Part shown: positions 39,911 through 49,060 of the stretch, in pieces
Numbering within the stretch: position 1 is the first letter of the stretch
How the letters are laid out: each line of letters begins with the position of its first letter
Assembly: GCA_963513935.1 (NCBI GenBank)
Contig: OY740768.1
Span: 63,654,786-63,718,785, forward strand
DNA length: 64,000 nucleotides
Source of the DNA: Aphrophora alni
Taxonomy: Eukaryota; Arthropoda; Insecta; Hemiptera; Aphrophoridae
Direction: 5' to 3'
The notes under the pieces: generated by a model
Database searches by the model: none
What the model was told of the DNA's origin: nothing
What the model saw: only the letters and a program-made list of their open reading frames with translations
Made by a program: the position numbers and the translations under genes

Positions 39911-41320
39911 TAGTTCGAGGAGTCGTTGTTGTGTTTATTGTGAACATCGCCATAGTGCTCCTTGGACATTTGATAATTCATTGAGATCGTTTTTGGCAAA
40001 TAATTAAACAGTGTAAACATATTTCACTGACTAACCAAAAAGTCTCCGTTTGCCAAAAATCATGATTCGAGTGTTATTACTCTAAATACGAAACTACACC
40101 ATGAACACCATTATAAAAAGTTGAATATATTAAAATTAATATAAGATATATCGATCACAATTTATTGTAAAATATGAAGGGCCCAAATGGATGTACCAAG
40201 TCGCAGGTAAAATAAATTACGGTTTATTTGAATAGTAAGAAATTTGTTTTAACATAATCTTTTAGGGTTATTTTAAAAGATTTACTAAAATAAGCACTTT
40301 AGAATTTACCAACATCCTACTGACAGTTTTTAATACGAGATATTTAAATACATATTGTATTAGCAGCATAATATTATTTTTCGCAATACTTCATAATATG
40401 ATAATGCAATAAATACGCTTCGCAATGTTATTGTAGTTTCAAAACGTCAACTCGTAATTATTAAATGTTCGTACATACAACAATCGTGCGCCGTGTTCAA
40501 GCCATAACTCCTCTAATATTGCACAAGTCAGACAATAATGGTAATATTATGAAAATCTACCTCTTCTCCACAATTACTGCCTTTAAAAAATGTCTCGTTT
40601 ATATTTATGCTGTAGTACTTTAGGGCAAGGTAAATGTGGCAATTTGTATGTGCACAGCGGCATCTGCAGCGGAGATATTGCTTAATGGTAAGTAACGATT
40701 TAAAGAGAAACTGGGAAAACAGTTTTATCAAAGGATGCTACCCTTACCGTTGTAATTTATTCGCCTTCCTTTCTTACATTCCTATCCGTAATAATTTTAA
40801 CGTTATTTGTATCAAATATTTGAATAATGTTATACATGTAAATATCAGTTACTGAAAATATTAGGAATTTATATGGATTATATTAAATTTATTTTTATTT
40901 TATGGTTAAGAGTACTGCAAAATCATATATTTATAAAACAAATTTCAACCTTATATACAAAATGCACACATTGTAATTAATTTAATCAATTATTAAAAAT
41001 GCAGTTGCACTGACATGAAAGAAGGCAAATTTTGTTTTTATTTTTGTGTTGATTTACGAAGATTATCAAGCTGTATGAAATGAACTAATGTACTGTAGGT
41101 GTAGTACTATAATTACCTAAAAACAGTTTTAAAAGCCCTACATTTTTTAATATCTCTACAATTCATGTCAAGTAACAATACGCTTTAGTGATAGTAACTT
41201 GTTTGATACATTAACTGAAATAAAATAAATTTCAATCTGGGGATTATTGCAGATTTTGTTGTATTTTTGAGGTTCAATTTTGTTTTCTCGCATATGCTAT
41301 ACGTAGTATAGAGAAATTTA
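39911..41320. other. AT-rich sequence around the small ORF island
   Basis: Apart from 40590-40690 no feature is recognised. The longer open frames on both strands over 40528-40855 exist because that island is less AT-rich. Confidence 0.4.
40590..40685 (+). other. Small 31-residue ORF in a GC-richer island
   Basis: Seen: ATG to TAA encodes MSRLYLCCSTLGQGKCG followed by NLYVHSGICSGDIA. It has four Cys and six Gly/Ser-type small residues in its second half. The segment 40620-40682 (GCACAGCGGCATCTGCAGCG) is among the most GC-rich of the region. A consensus donor ATG|GTAAGT overlaps just after the stop (40687). An alternative reading of the same bases (GKVNVAICMCTAASAAEILLN) is open through that donor. 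So this could be an exon read in another frame, a small peptide gene, or a conserved non-coding element. No family recognised. Confidence 0.2.
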
Positions 41321-41690
41321 TGTGGTGGGTCAAAACATCAATGTAGAGTTTCTTGCAGAAGGATCGTTTTGAAGTCACCTGAATCCAAAAACTGATTTTT
41401 GACTTATATCTCTTTGTAGTCTTTCGTAGATGGAGTCTACAGCCCAAACGAGTGTACCGATTTTAATGAAATATTTAGTTTATCACGTGTGCCTCTATTT
41501 TAATCAAATACGATTGGCACAAACGAAGCAAGAACAGGCTGTATTTAAACATATATATATATATTAAAAACTGCGTCCATGATTCGTGGCTGAGAACTAT
41601 TGAAATGACATTTTTGGAGACGAATAGTTTTACTTGTTTTTAGTTTGGGGATGATTGAATGAGAAAATTTGTGTAATGTGTTTGCACCGC
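41321..41690 (+). repeat. Dispersed repeat family A, internally deleted copy
   Basis: Starts with the family head (GGTGGGTCAAAACATCAATG...) and the block TCTACAGCCCAAACGAGTGTACCGATTTTAATGAAAT. It then goes almost directly to the tail (GACATTTTTGGAGACGAATAG...GTTTGGGGATGATTG). The 'CATGGGGCTGTTATAAA' middle is missing. The head-to-tail join suggests internal deletion, as in non-autonomous DNA transposons. Confidence 0.6.
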
Positions 41691-41960
41691 TAGTTATAAC
41701 GCTGTTGTTATATACAGTAAAAGACACGTTTGGAAGTCAATCCATATATATTTTAAAGATACGCAAAATAATTTATCGTCACATTCGTTATACTAACTAC
41801 AGGTAAAACGTAATTCTTATAAAACCAAATTGAAACATAAAAGGCTGTTACAATTTTGTAGTTTACTGAATTTGTTTCTAGTTAATGAAATTATTAAAAT
41901 CAAGCGACTTGATTATAAATTTAATTGCTACCTCTGAAGCGTTTTCAAATTTACATTGCA

Positions 41961-41997
41961 AATATATATGTATATATTATATATATATATATATTAT
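41961..41997. repeat. Imperfect (TA)n tract
   Basis: TA-rich run with single interruptions (TATATGTATATATTATATA...). Short and impure. Confidence 0.8.
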
Positions 41998-42948
41998 ACA
42001 GTAAGTCAACATTAGTGTTAAATTCTCCTATATGTAAAATCGGTACACAGTTCTTGTATTCGAAATTTCCTAGAGTAAGATTCTAATTCATAGAATTTCT
42101 ACAATACAAATTCACTTATAATAAAACACATAAAGGATTAAACAATCACAATATGCCTCTTCATAGCTCAGAGTATGAAATAAGATTTCTTGAATTATAA
42201 TTGGTAAAGTCTATAAATGGTAAAATATACGTTTTATTACGGTTTGAACACACCTTCTATATTTATGAAAAAGTCTAGATTATATTTATTTAATGTTTTC
42301 AAATATCAATTATATTCAAAGACAAATCCAAATCAACGCAGAATTAGTTTATGGTTAAGAAATATTGATCATATAAAACTAAAGTATGCCTATTGTAATA
42401 CTGAAGAGTGTTGCCTATTGCAGAAAGGATAAAGGAAGACCCTTCGTTTAAAACAGGAGTATTTGTTTGTAAGGCGAACGAATAAAAGGGAGATACTTCC
42501 TACTGTAAATATTTGCTCGTATTCTTACAATAGATGCTCTCAATGTTAAAGTGATTTTTTTCGATGACTCATTATTTTTTAATTTTTTTTTTCAGACTTT
42601 CAACTGCAATGTCAAATGAAAACACTTTATAATTTTTGTGGTACAAAATTCTTTGCTCAGTTTGATCAAAAACATTCCAATATTCTAAAAATGAATGAAT
42701 TCATTTTCTTATCTCGTATGTTTACTAACTTTTTTCATTTTGATTTATAAAAGATTAATAAAAAATATATTTATTTATTTATATTTTAAACATAGTATTA
42801 GTAAATGTTTAACAATAAAATATTACGGGAGAATTTCTTTAACCTTGCCTTCAAATAAATGTTTGTTTGATTTTCCTCTGTATATGTCAGTTGAACTTAC
42901 TATTCAGTTTTTACTGGCATCAAATTATTCACCGGTTTTTATTGGCAG

Positions 42949-43055
42949 TTGCTAAGGTATGCGAAGCAAAAGAGCAGGAGTGTGACAAAGCTGATCACAC
43001 TTTTGGCGGGAGACCAACTTGGCTTCAATTCAAGTCTGGCCTAACTCTTCATTGA
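42949..43055 (+). other. Candidate 3' coding exon, unrecognised
   Basis: Seen: TTTTTATTGGCAG is followed by about 35 codons reading AKVCEAKEQECDKADHTF, then GGRPTWLQFKSGLTLH and TGA. The composition is balanced, with charged residues and two Cys, and the local GC content is clearly above the flanks. Both are unlike the hydrophobic, Asn/Ile/Phe-rich chance frames elsewhere in the window. The open frame itself starts at 42867, but its first part looks like random AT-rich translation. It could be an exon, a transposon fragment or chance; no polyadenylation signal is close. No family recognised. Confidence 0.22.
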
Positions 43056-43424
43056 CATGTATATAATCAGCGTAAATGCCAACGTAGATTTAAAATCCCA
43101 GTTTAAATAGTGAAATATCTGTTTCGATTTGTAGTAAATTCTTAAAGTGCATATGTTTTCTATTAATGTAATTTAACTTCAGCAACTTCCTGCTTAGAGC
43201 GGTTTTAATTTTTTTTTGTGTCTTAACAATCACATTTAAATAGTACTGCATATTTAAATACATGTTACGTACATTTCTCAGTTTAAATGATTATTATTTT
43301 ATCCAGTATACCGAGTTTCACATTTCAAATCATACATTGATTAATATATTTACTATTAAACAATTATTCACCGAAGTTTGTTAAATGACCTACATTTTAA
43401 GTTTCGATATACGTCAAAGAATTG

Positions 43425-43811
43425 TATTTCATTAACTAAATATTAAATTTCTAAACATGTTTTAGTTACTAGGTAAAAGCAAACACTTGACCTATATAAT
43501 AAATAATAATGGAATAAGGCAATGTGCGATAAGATAAATACAACCTCATCAGTACATAAAAGTGCACACTACATATTTTGAACAACCTTTATTCCATTTA
43601 GCTCTTTAGCTCTTGCGGTATTTCATTAATTAAATATTAAATTTCTAAACAAGTTTTAGTTACTAGGTAAAAGCAAACACTTGACCTATATAACAAATAT
43701 TAATGGAATACGGCAATGTGCGATAAGATCAATACAACCTCATCAGTACATAAAAGTGCACACTACATATTTTGAACAACCGTTGTTTCATTAGCTCTTT
43801 AGCTCTTGCGA
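43425..43811 (+). repeat. Direct tandem duplication, 194-bp unit x2
   Basis: 43425-43618 and 43619-43811 are near-identical (about 95% by eye). Both include ACTAGGTAAAAGCAAACACT, GGCAATGTGCGATAAGAT and CATCAGTACATAAAAGTGCA, and both end in AGCTCTTTAGCTCTTGCG. The high identity implies a recent duplication. It ends about 90 bases before family A copy 43902. Confidence 0.9.
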
Positions 43812-43901
43812 TAATTACTTATATAATTATATTCGTAAAATCAGAAGTAAACAAAAATAATTTTAAAACCTTTTTACTTTCCCACATGTAGGTTAGTCAT
43901 A

Positions 43902-44620
43902 TGATGGGTCAAAAAACGGGGATCGAGTTTCTCACTGAAATATCGGTTTAAAGGTCTTCTAACTTCAAAGTGGTCTTGAGAATGGTGTCTGTCTATCACC
44001 CCTGGCCTACAGCCCAGACGAGTGGACCGATTTTAATCAAATTTTATATAACTCAAAATTTGGGGTAGGCCTACAAGTCATAAGAAAAACACAAAATTCC
44101 GATTTTATCGAAATTCACCGTAATTATTTTTATCATATTTTCCTCGAATATAACCCCTAAGCACCTAAATAAGCCATATAGATCACCACCTGCCGAAAAA
44201 TACTAGTTCATTAGTTACTAGTTTAAAAAACAAAACATCGGCCATGGGGCTGTTATAAAAGAAGAAATCTCAAAATCAGCTATTACGACGTCGTTAAACT
44301 TTAAATGAAATTTATAGTTTTCAAATAATATAAAATTACAATAAAGAATAATTTTTCAATAACTGAACGAAGCTTTACCACCGTATTTTAAAATTGATTT
44401 CATCTCACTCTGCTTAATAGGAATTTATTATTTAAGGGAAACTAATTTAATCCTGATTCAAAATATATAAAACTCGTTTTAAAAAAAAGTAAAAATATAT
44501 GACGGTTGCTTTTCCCTTTACACTGACAACTAACTGACTGACATTTTTAGCAACGAATAGTTTGGTATGGTTAGTATTTCGATTGTAAATGGGGGTGAAG
44601 AAAGTTTATAAAACCGTTAT
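43902..44620 (+). repeat. Dispersed repeat family A, most complete copy
   Basis: Head: GGGTCAAAAAACGGGGATCGAG, then a block reading GTGTCTGTCTATCACC...CAGACGAGTGGACCGATTTTAATCAAATTTT. Middle: CGGCCATGGGGCTGTTATAAAAG. Tail: CATTTTTAGCAACGAATAGTTTGGTATGGTTAGTATTTCGATTG...GAAAGTTTATAAAA. The same blocks recur in the same order at about 31650, 41321, 48580 and, inverted, at 53930. No open frame and no clear terminal repeats were seen, so the class is unknown. It is probably a non-autonomous transposon of about 0.7 kb. Confidence 0.65.
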
Positions 44621-45942
44621 GTTTTATTCATTATATAACAAATTTTAGCTGTCCTATTCACCATAATGTCAAGTACACACATTAATAAGTTCATATTAGA
44701 TCAGCCACAACTAAAACAAGTATGTGCATACGTGTCATGTCGTTTAAGGTAGAGTAAATGCTTCAAAGTATAAATGCAACTCTGCAACAACGATAAATAC
44801 GCATGTGCTAAGTACATGATGGCATTTTTACTTGACCCCGATCTCTGCGATCAATATCCCCGTCTTTACAACTTACAACTGTTTCAACAGTCATGTATGT
44901 GTTCAAGTTAGTTTTTAGTATGAGGAATGGTGGTGCCCGGATGCCCAATGAAGATGTCAACAATCCTGTTTGGTAGGTTCCAAACTTCAAATATCCGTTA
45001 TGCTGTCAATAGGAAACGATCATGAAGTGTGGGAACTGTCATACTGAATTGCAACAGAAGGGTTGTTTACACTGTAAATTCATGTACAACGTTTTATGAA
45101 CGGCTATAAAATAATTAATAAGATGAATCAGCTTTTCGGGAAATTTTTTAAACAGTATATTTCTAAATATTGAATGTCCATCTAAATCTGTTTTGGCAAA
45201 TAATAAGATAGACGAATCAGTGCAACTCTCCAACAATTTTGACAGATGTCAATTATTTTCTATTTTCTTTAATTTAATTTAATTTGCATGCAAATTGTAC
45301 TTTTCTATTGTCCAATTGTCGATTTGGTTTGTATCACAAATCTTCACATTTAACCAAAATGTTACCCCAATTAATTTGACCAATTTTCAAATATTCTTTT
45401 ATTATTTTTTATTATTCACGGTATATACATTTTTTCCACTTTTTGTTTAAAGGTAAAAACCTCTCAGTTACCATCGCCATAAAATAAAAGAAAAGAGACC
45501 CCTAGTTCTCGAATATTCTAATAGCACCAGGGTCAAAAGAGAACAAATGTTGGTTAAGAGAGACCTGATAAGAAAGATGAAAAAGAAGGATCTATACCAA
45601 GACTCGGGGAAGAAAATGTGTAAATCTCACTGGAGACCTAGGGAACACCAACACCCTACTCCACTAAAAATAAACACTCACATTCTTTATTTAAATACCG
45701 AAAAGGTTCTTAGATAATTTTCACTTGTTTACAGATATTTATCAAACTAACATGTTTTTATACATATATTTATAAATAACAAACAGTACAGGCTTTTAAG
45801 ATACTACATTGTCAAAAACTATTTCGACAAAACCAAAATTTTGTATTTTAACCGAAACATTAACGATAATTATAAATTGTGAGATTCCTAAAAATGAAAA
45901 ATCGTGTGGATATTGAAATTAAAGAGCTTCAAGACGAAAACA
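44621..45942. other. AT-rich sequence with two mixed-composition stretches
   Basis: 44800-45240 holds two adjacent minus-strand frames (60 and 65 residues) without known domains. 45500-45660 is purine-rich (GAAAGATGAAAAAGAAGGATC). Neither can be assigned; the first could be an old transposon. Confidence 0.35.
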
Positions 45943-46522
45943 TACACGAAATAAATATTCTGGATATATTCTGTATTATTTCAACATCTGTGAGTTATTA
46001 GCGTAACACACAATACAGTAGATATTCTAGATTTATTCTGTATTAATTCAACATCCGTATGTCAAGAGTGTAACACAAAATAGATATTCTAGATTTATTG
46101 TGCATTAGTTCAGCATCTATATGTCATTAACGTAACATGAAATAAATATCTGGATTTATTCTGTATTATTTCAGCATCTGTGCGTTATTAGCGTAATACA
46201 TAAACGAAATTCTGTATTTATTCCCTATTACTTAGTATCTGTGGGTTATTAGCTTAAAAAGATATAGATATTCCAGATTTATTCTGTATACTTCAAAATG
46301 CGTATGTCAACAGTGTAACACAATATAGATACCGGTATACTAGATTTATTCTGTATTACTTCAGCAACTCTGCGTTATTAGCGTAACACATAATCGATAT
46401 TCTGGATTTATTCTCTATTACTAAAGCATCTGTACGTCTTTGCTGTAACACAAAAAGATTGTGGATTTATTTTTAATTAAGTCAGCATCTGTACGTCATT
46501 AGCGTAATAGAAACTAGATATT
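45943..46522 (+). repeat. Tandem satellite array, ~60-bp unit, about nine copies
   Basis: The unit pattern GATATTCTGGATTTATTCTG, then TATTA-TTCAGCATCTGT, then GCGTTATTAGCGTAACACA repeats at about 60-63 base spacing (starts near 45955, 46021, 46083, 46145, 46207, 46267, 46329, 46395, 46455). Units differ from each other at several positions (TCTGG/TCTAG, CGTTATTAG/ATGTCAAGAG). Two subtypes seem to be interspersed. The array ends about 270 bases upstream of the coding exon, in its intron. Confidence 0.85.
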
Positions 46523-46771
46523 ATAAATATACATTTTTTATTGCAAACGAGCAACAGTTACAAAGATATTATATCAAAATAAATTGTGCTTGACCTAATA
46601 GGGATTATTGTTTGCAATTGCTGTTACCTCTATTTGTAAATTCACACTTAATGAATATTATAGTAAAAACTCTAAACCTTCTAATCCGTATTCTCTTTTC
46701 GTCCTTTCATATTTAAACATTCTTCTCTTTCAACTCTACACTTATATACGTAATTTACTTTTCACTACTGT

Positions 46772-46791
46772 CATGTATTTCTTCTTTTCAG
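46772..46791 (+). other. Splice acceptor of the coding exon
   Basis: A T/C-rich stretch reading ATGTATTTCTTCTTTTCAG ends directly before the first exon codon (ACT). It is the strongest pyrimidine tract near the exon and sets the phase-0 start. The intron upstream carries a satellite array whose last unit ends about 270 bases away. Confidence 0.75.
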
Positions 46792-47043
46792 ACTTCAAGC
46801 ACTGCTCAACCTCCCAACAACGATGGCCTAACAAAGCAACAACTAGATTTAATTCACCAAATTATGCAGCAAACTCAACAACAAGCGGCTGCAGCACAAC
46901 AACAAAAGCAACAGCAAAATAACGCCAACAACAGCAATAACAACTCTAGTAACACATCTAATAACGTAGCAAAGACAACGACCGCTTCCACGTCAACTTC
47001 TTCCACAATTTCTTCCACAAAATCAAAAACTTGGACAGTCCAG
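46792..47043 (+). CDS. Internal coding exon, Gln/Asn/Ser/Thr-rich protein (probable nuclear regulator, gene not identified)
   Basis: Seen: an open 84-codon exon flanked by a pyrimidine-rich stretch ending TTTTCAG (AG at 46790-46791) and a consensus donor CAG|GTAAGT. It enters and leaves in phase 0, so it could be skipped or included without shifting frame. The peptide begins TSSTAQPPNNDG. A stretch able to form an amphipathic helix follows (LTKQQLDLIHQIMQQT, residues 13-28), then a Gln/Ala tract (29-43), an Asn/Ser tract (44-58), a Thr/Ser-rich segment, and an end at KSKTWTVQ. About one third of residues are Gln or Asn. The codons are mixed (CAA/CAG, AAC/AAT, ACA/ACG/ACT), so this is not a simple nucleotide microsatellite. 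Established: such tracts are common in arthropod transcription factors and co-regulators, often outside the DNA-binding domain. No catalytic or DNA-binding motif lies within this exon, and I do not recognise the gene. The overlapping plus-strand frame from 46608 is a shadow. An ATG at 46864 lies inside the exon, but the splice evidence favours the full exon. Frame and boundaries are fairly certain; the product class is inference. Confidence 0.8.
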
Positions 47044-47049
47044 GTAAGT
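47044..47049 (+). other. Splice donor of the coding exon
   Basis: CAG|GTAAGT is a full match to the consensus U1-pairing donor. Reading through it adds a hydrophobic non-homologous tail (VSLVVFLIIN...), which supports splicing here rather than continuation of the frame. Confidence 0.8.
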
Positions 47050-48083
47050 CTTGTTGTTTTCTTAATAATTAATTATAATAGTAACCAATTTATAACAACA
47101 AAAACTGTTTTATTTTGATGAAATTTGAGGTGTTCTCAGTCTGTACAATAAAATTGATTGCAGTGTCTGTTTGTATGCTGGTTTTTTTAAAACATTCAAC
47201 TGTTATCTGAGACTAATTTTAAAATTATCTAGTCGGCTACTATTAAATTAAGTTGTTTTCTAAAATCCATAAAAATTGCATGGAGACGATTTAAAAACCA
47301 AAAAATCATAAATCTGTTACGACGTTTATCAAACTATTCTTTTGCCGTTAGATTTAAAATAACAATTACTACGTTTCTAAATTTGTGGTTACGGTACTAA
47401 AAAACTTAAAGAGGCATACAAAAATTCCAAATTTTGGTTTCTTAAACATTTGTTATGAAAACTTCATTAACAAGTTTTAAAGTATTTATAATTGTAATAT
47501 CTATTGAGGTATTCTCGTAAATATACTAAAAGAAGTAGATAAAAGTAATAAACATACTATAAATTTAGTTTACATTTGAATTCTGTAAATATATATTATA
47601 ATCTATGAAAAATAAAATGAAAATCTACTCTGCAACTTGTTACAGAAAAAGAGTTTTGAATTTAGCAACTGTAACCATTAAAAATACATTAGCCTCTGGA
47701 AGGTGATAAAATTGTCTCTTCACCTGTCAGAATAATAAGAGTACTAAAACCAAGTTTAAAATCAAAAGTTGAATCAATTCAAAAACACTTTAAATAAATT
47801 TTGAAATACAAATTCATAAGAGCCGTTTTGGATACTAAATGTGGGAAGAGTTGTTTATTATAATAAATCACTTTGTATACATTTTTTTTCTATACTAATT
47901 ACTAAAAACAAAATATTAAATATTTGATCGGATTTGTAAAACATAGTAATTTTCTGCAAAACAAAAAAGCTAGAAAGAGTTAATCAAGTTACACTAAATA
48001 TTCTTGGCGTATCTGAGAAAGCTAAAATAAAAGATAAAGTATATTTATGTTCACAATACATTAACACATTTAGCGTATTTACT
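47050..48083 (+). other. Start of the intron after the coding exon
   Basis: AT-rich with no further exon recognised. The intron must extend at least to the first usable phase-0 acceptor, for which 61439 is the best candidate found. Confidence 0.45.
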
Positions 48084-48180
48084 CCGTCACCAAATGAATG
48101 AAAACACAATTTTCGGTAGCAACTGACGATGATGACGTATTGTATTTGTATTGCAAAAATAAAATCTTTTTTACTTAAAA
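48084..48180 (+). repeat. Possible partial relic of the palindromic family
   Basis: TCACCAAATGAATGAAAAC resembles the start of copy 3 (TCACCAAATGAAAGAAAGC). AACTGACGATGATGACG resembles the minus-strand motif of the same copy (AACTGACGATGATCATTG). GAAAC is not retained and the arms no longer pair well. Low certainty. Confidence 0.25.
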
Positions 48181-48579
48181 ATGTGTTTTTATGCATTTAG
48201 TAATTGAATGTTCCACAGCTGTCGATATTATAGTTGATATTTACTCCTTATTTATCATCATAAAACCAAATTTGGAATTAGTTATACACGAAAGAATTAC
48301 TTCATCATTTTAAATATTTTAGAGTGTCTTATATGTAATGCATTGTTTCATGTGAGAAGACGTTTATCCGAAAACAATAACCGTACATACGATGTGTTGC
48401 CTCAAAACGCGGGTGGATTAACAGATTCCCGTAGGGGTAACGGTTTTATGGGGGGGATATGGGAATCAGCTTAGGATCATCCTTAAAGACGCCTTTACTT
48501 TGCTTTAAAATTTTGTTTATATATCATCTTTTTACTTTGTCACGTATATATAGTATAGTGACTATAGTGTATAGCTTTT

Positions 48580-49060
48580 CATGAAATAGCTCCCATGGCC
48601 CATATAAAAGGTATTGGTCGTTAACGTATTCGTAAGTTATCGGTAAAAAACGAAATAATCGGGCATGGGGCTGTTATTAAAATACTTTAAATTTGATTAT
48701 CGACTATACCGATGTATTTCATACTTTAGAGAAAATGAAGAATTATTAATCAAACCATGTGCAAAATAGTAAGTATAAAAGATTTTTGGATAATGGTTAA
48801 TTAATTGTCAAAAATGAATTTCGACAGCGTCATACAAAGATTAATTTTAATCAAATACAATTTACACTAAGAACATATTTATGACACGAGTGAGAAAGTT
48901 TAGCCCCTTATTTAAATATATTTTTCAAAAATAACGTTCATGATTAATTTTCACTGTCTGGTTGACCTACTACAGAATAGACATTTTTGTTGGCAATTAG
49001 TTTTGATTGACTTTTATTTGTTTTTGTAAATGAGTGATAATATTTGTGCAATGTTTGTCC
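48580..49060 (+). repeat. Dispersed repeat family A, partial copy
   Basis: Middle block AATAATCGGGCATGGGGCTG followed by TTATTAAAA, then GACTATACCGATGTATTTC. Tail GACATTTTTGTTGGCAATTAGTTTTGATTG and GTAAATGAGTGATAATATTTGTGCAATG. The head is absent. It lies within the large intron after the coding exon. Confidence 0.5.

Noticed and set aside
44808..45236. Two adjacent minus-strand frames (60 and 65 codons) as one gene
   Set aside because: No shared domain, no splice sites linking them, and no conserved motif recognised.
46608..46922. 104-codon plus-strand frame overlapping the coding exon
   Set aside because: It is in a different frame from the splice-bounded exon. Its first part lies in the intron and its end only mirrors the repetitive exon codons.
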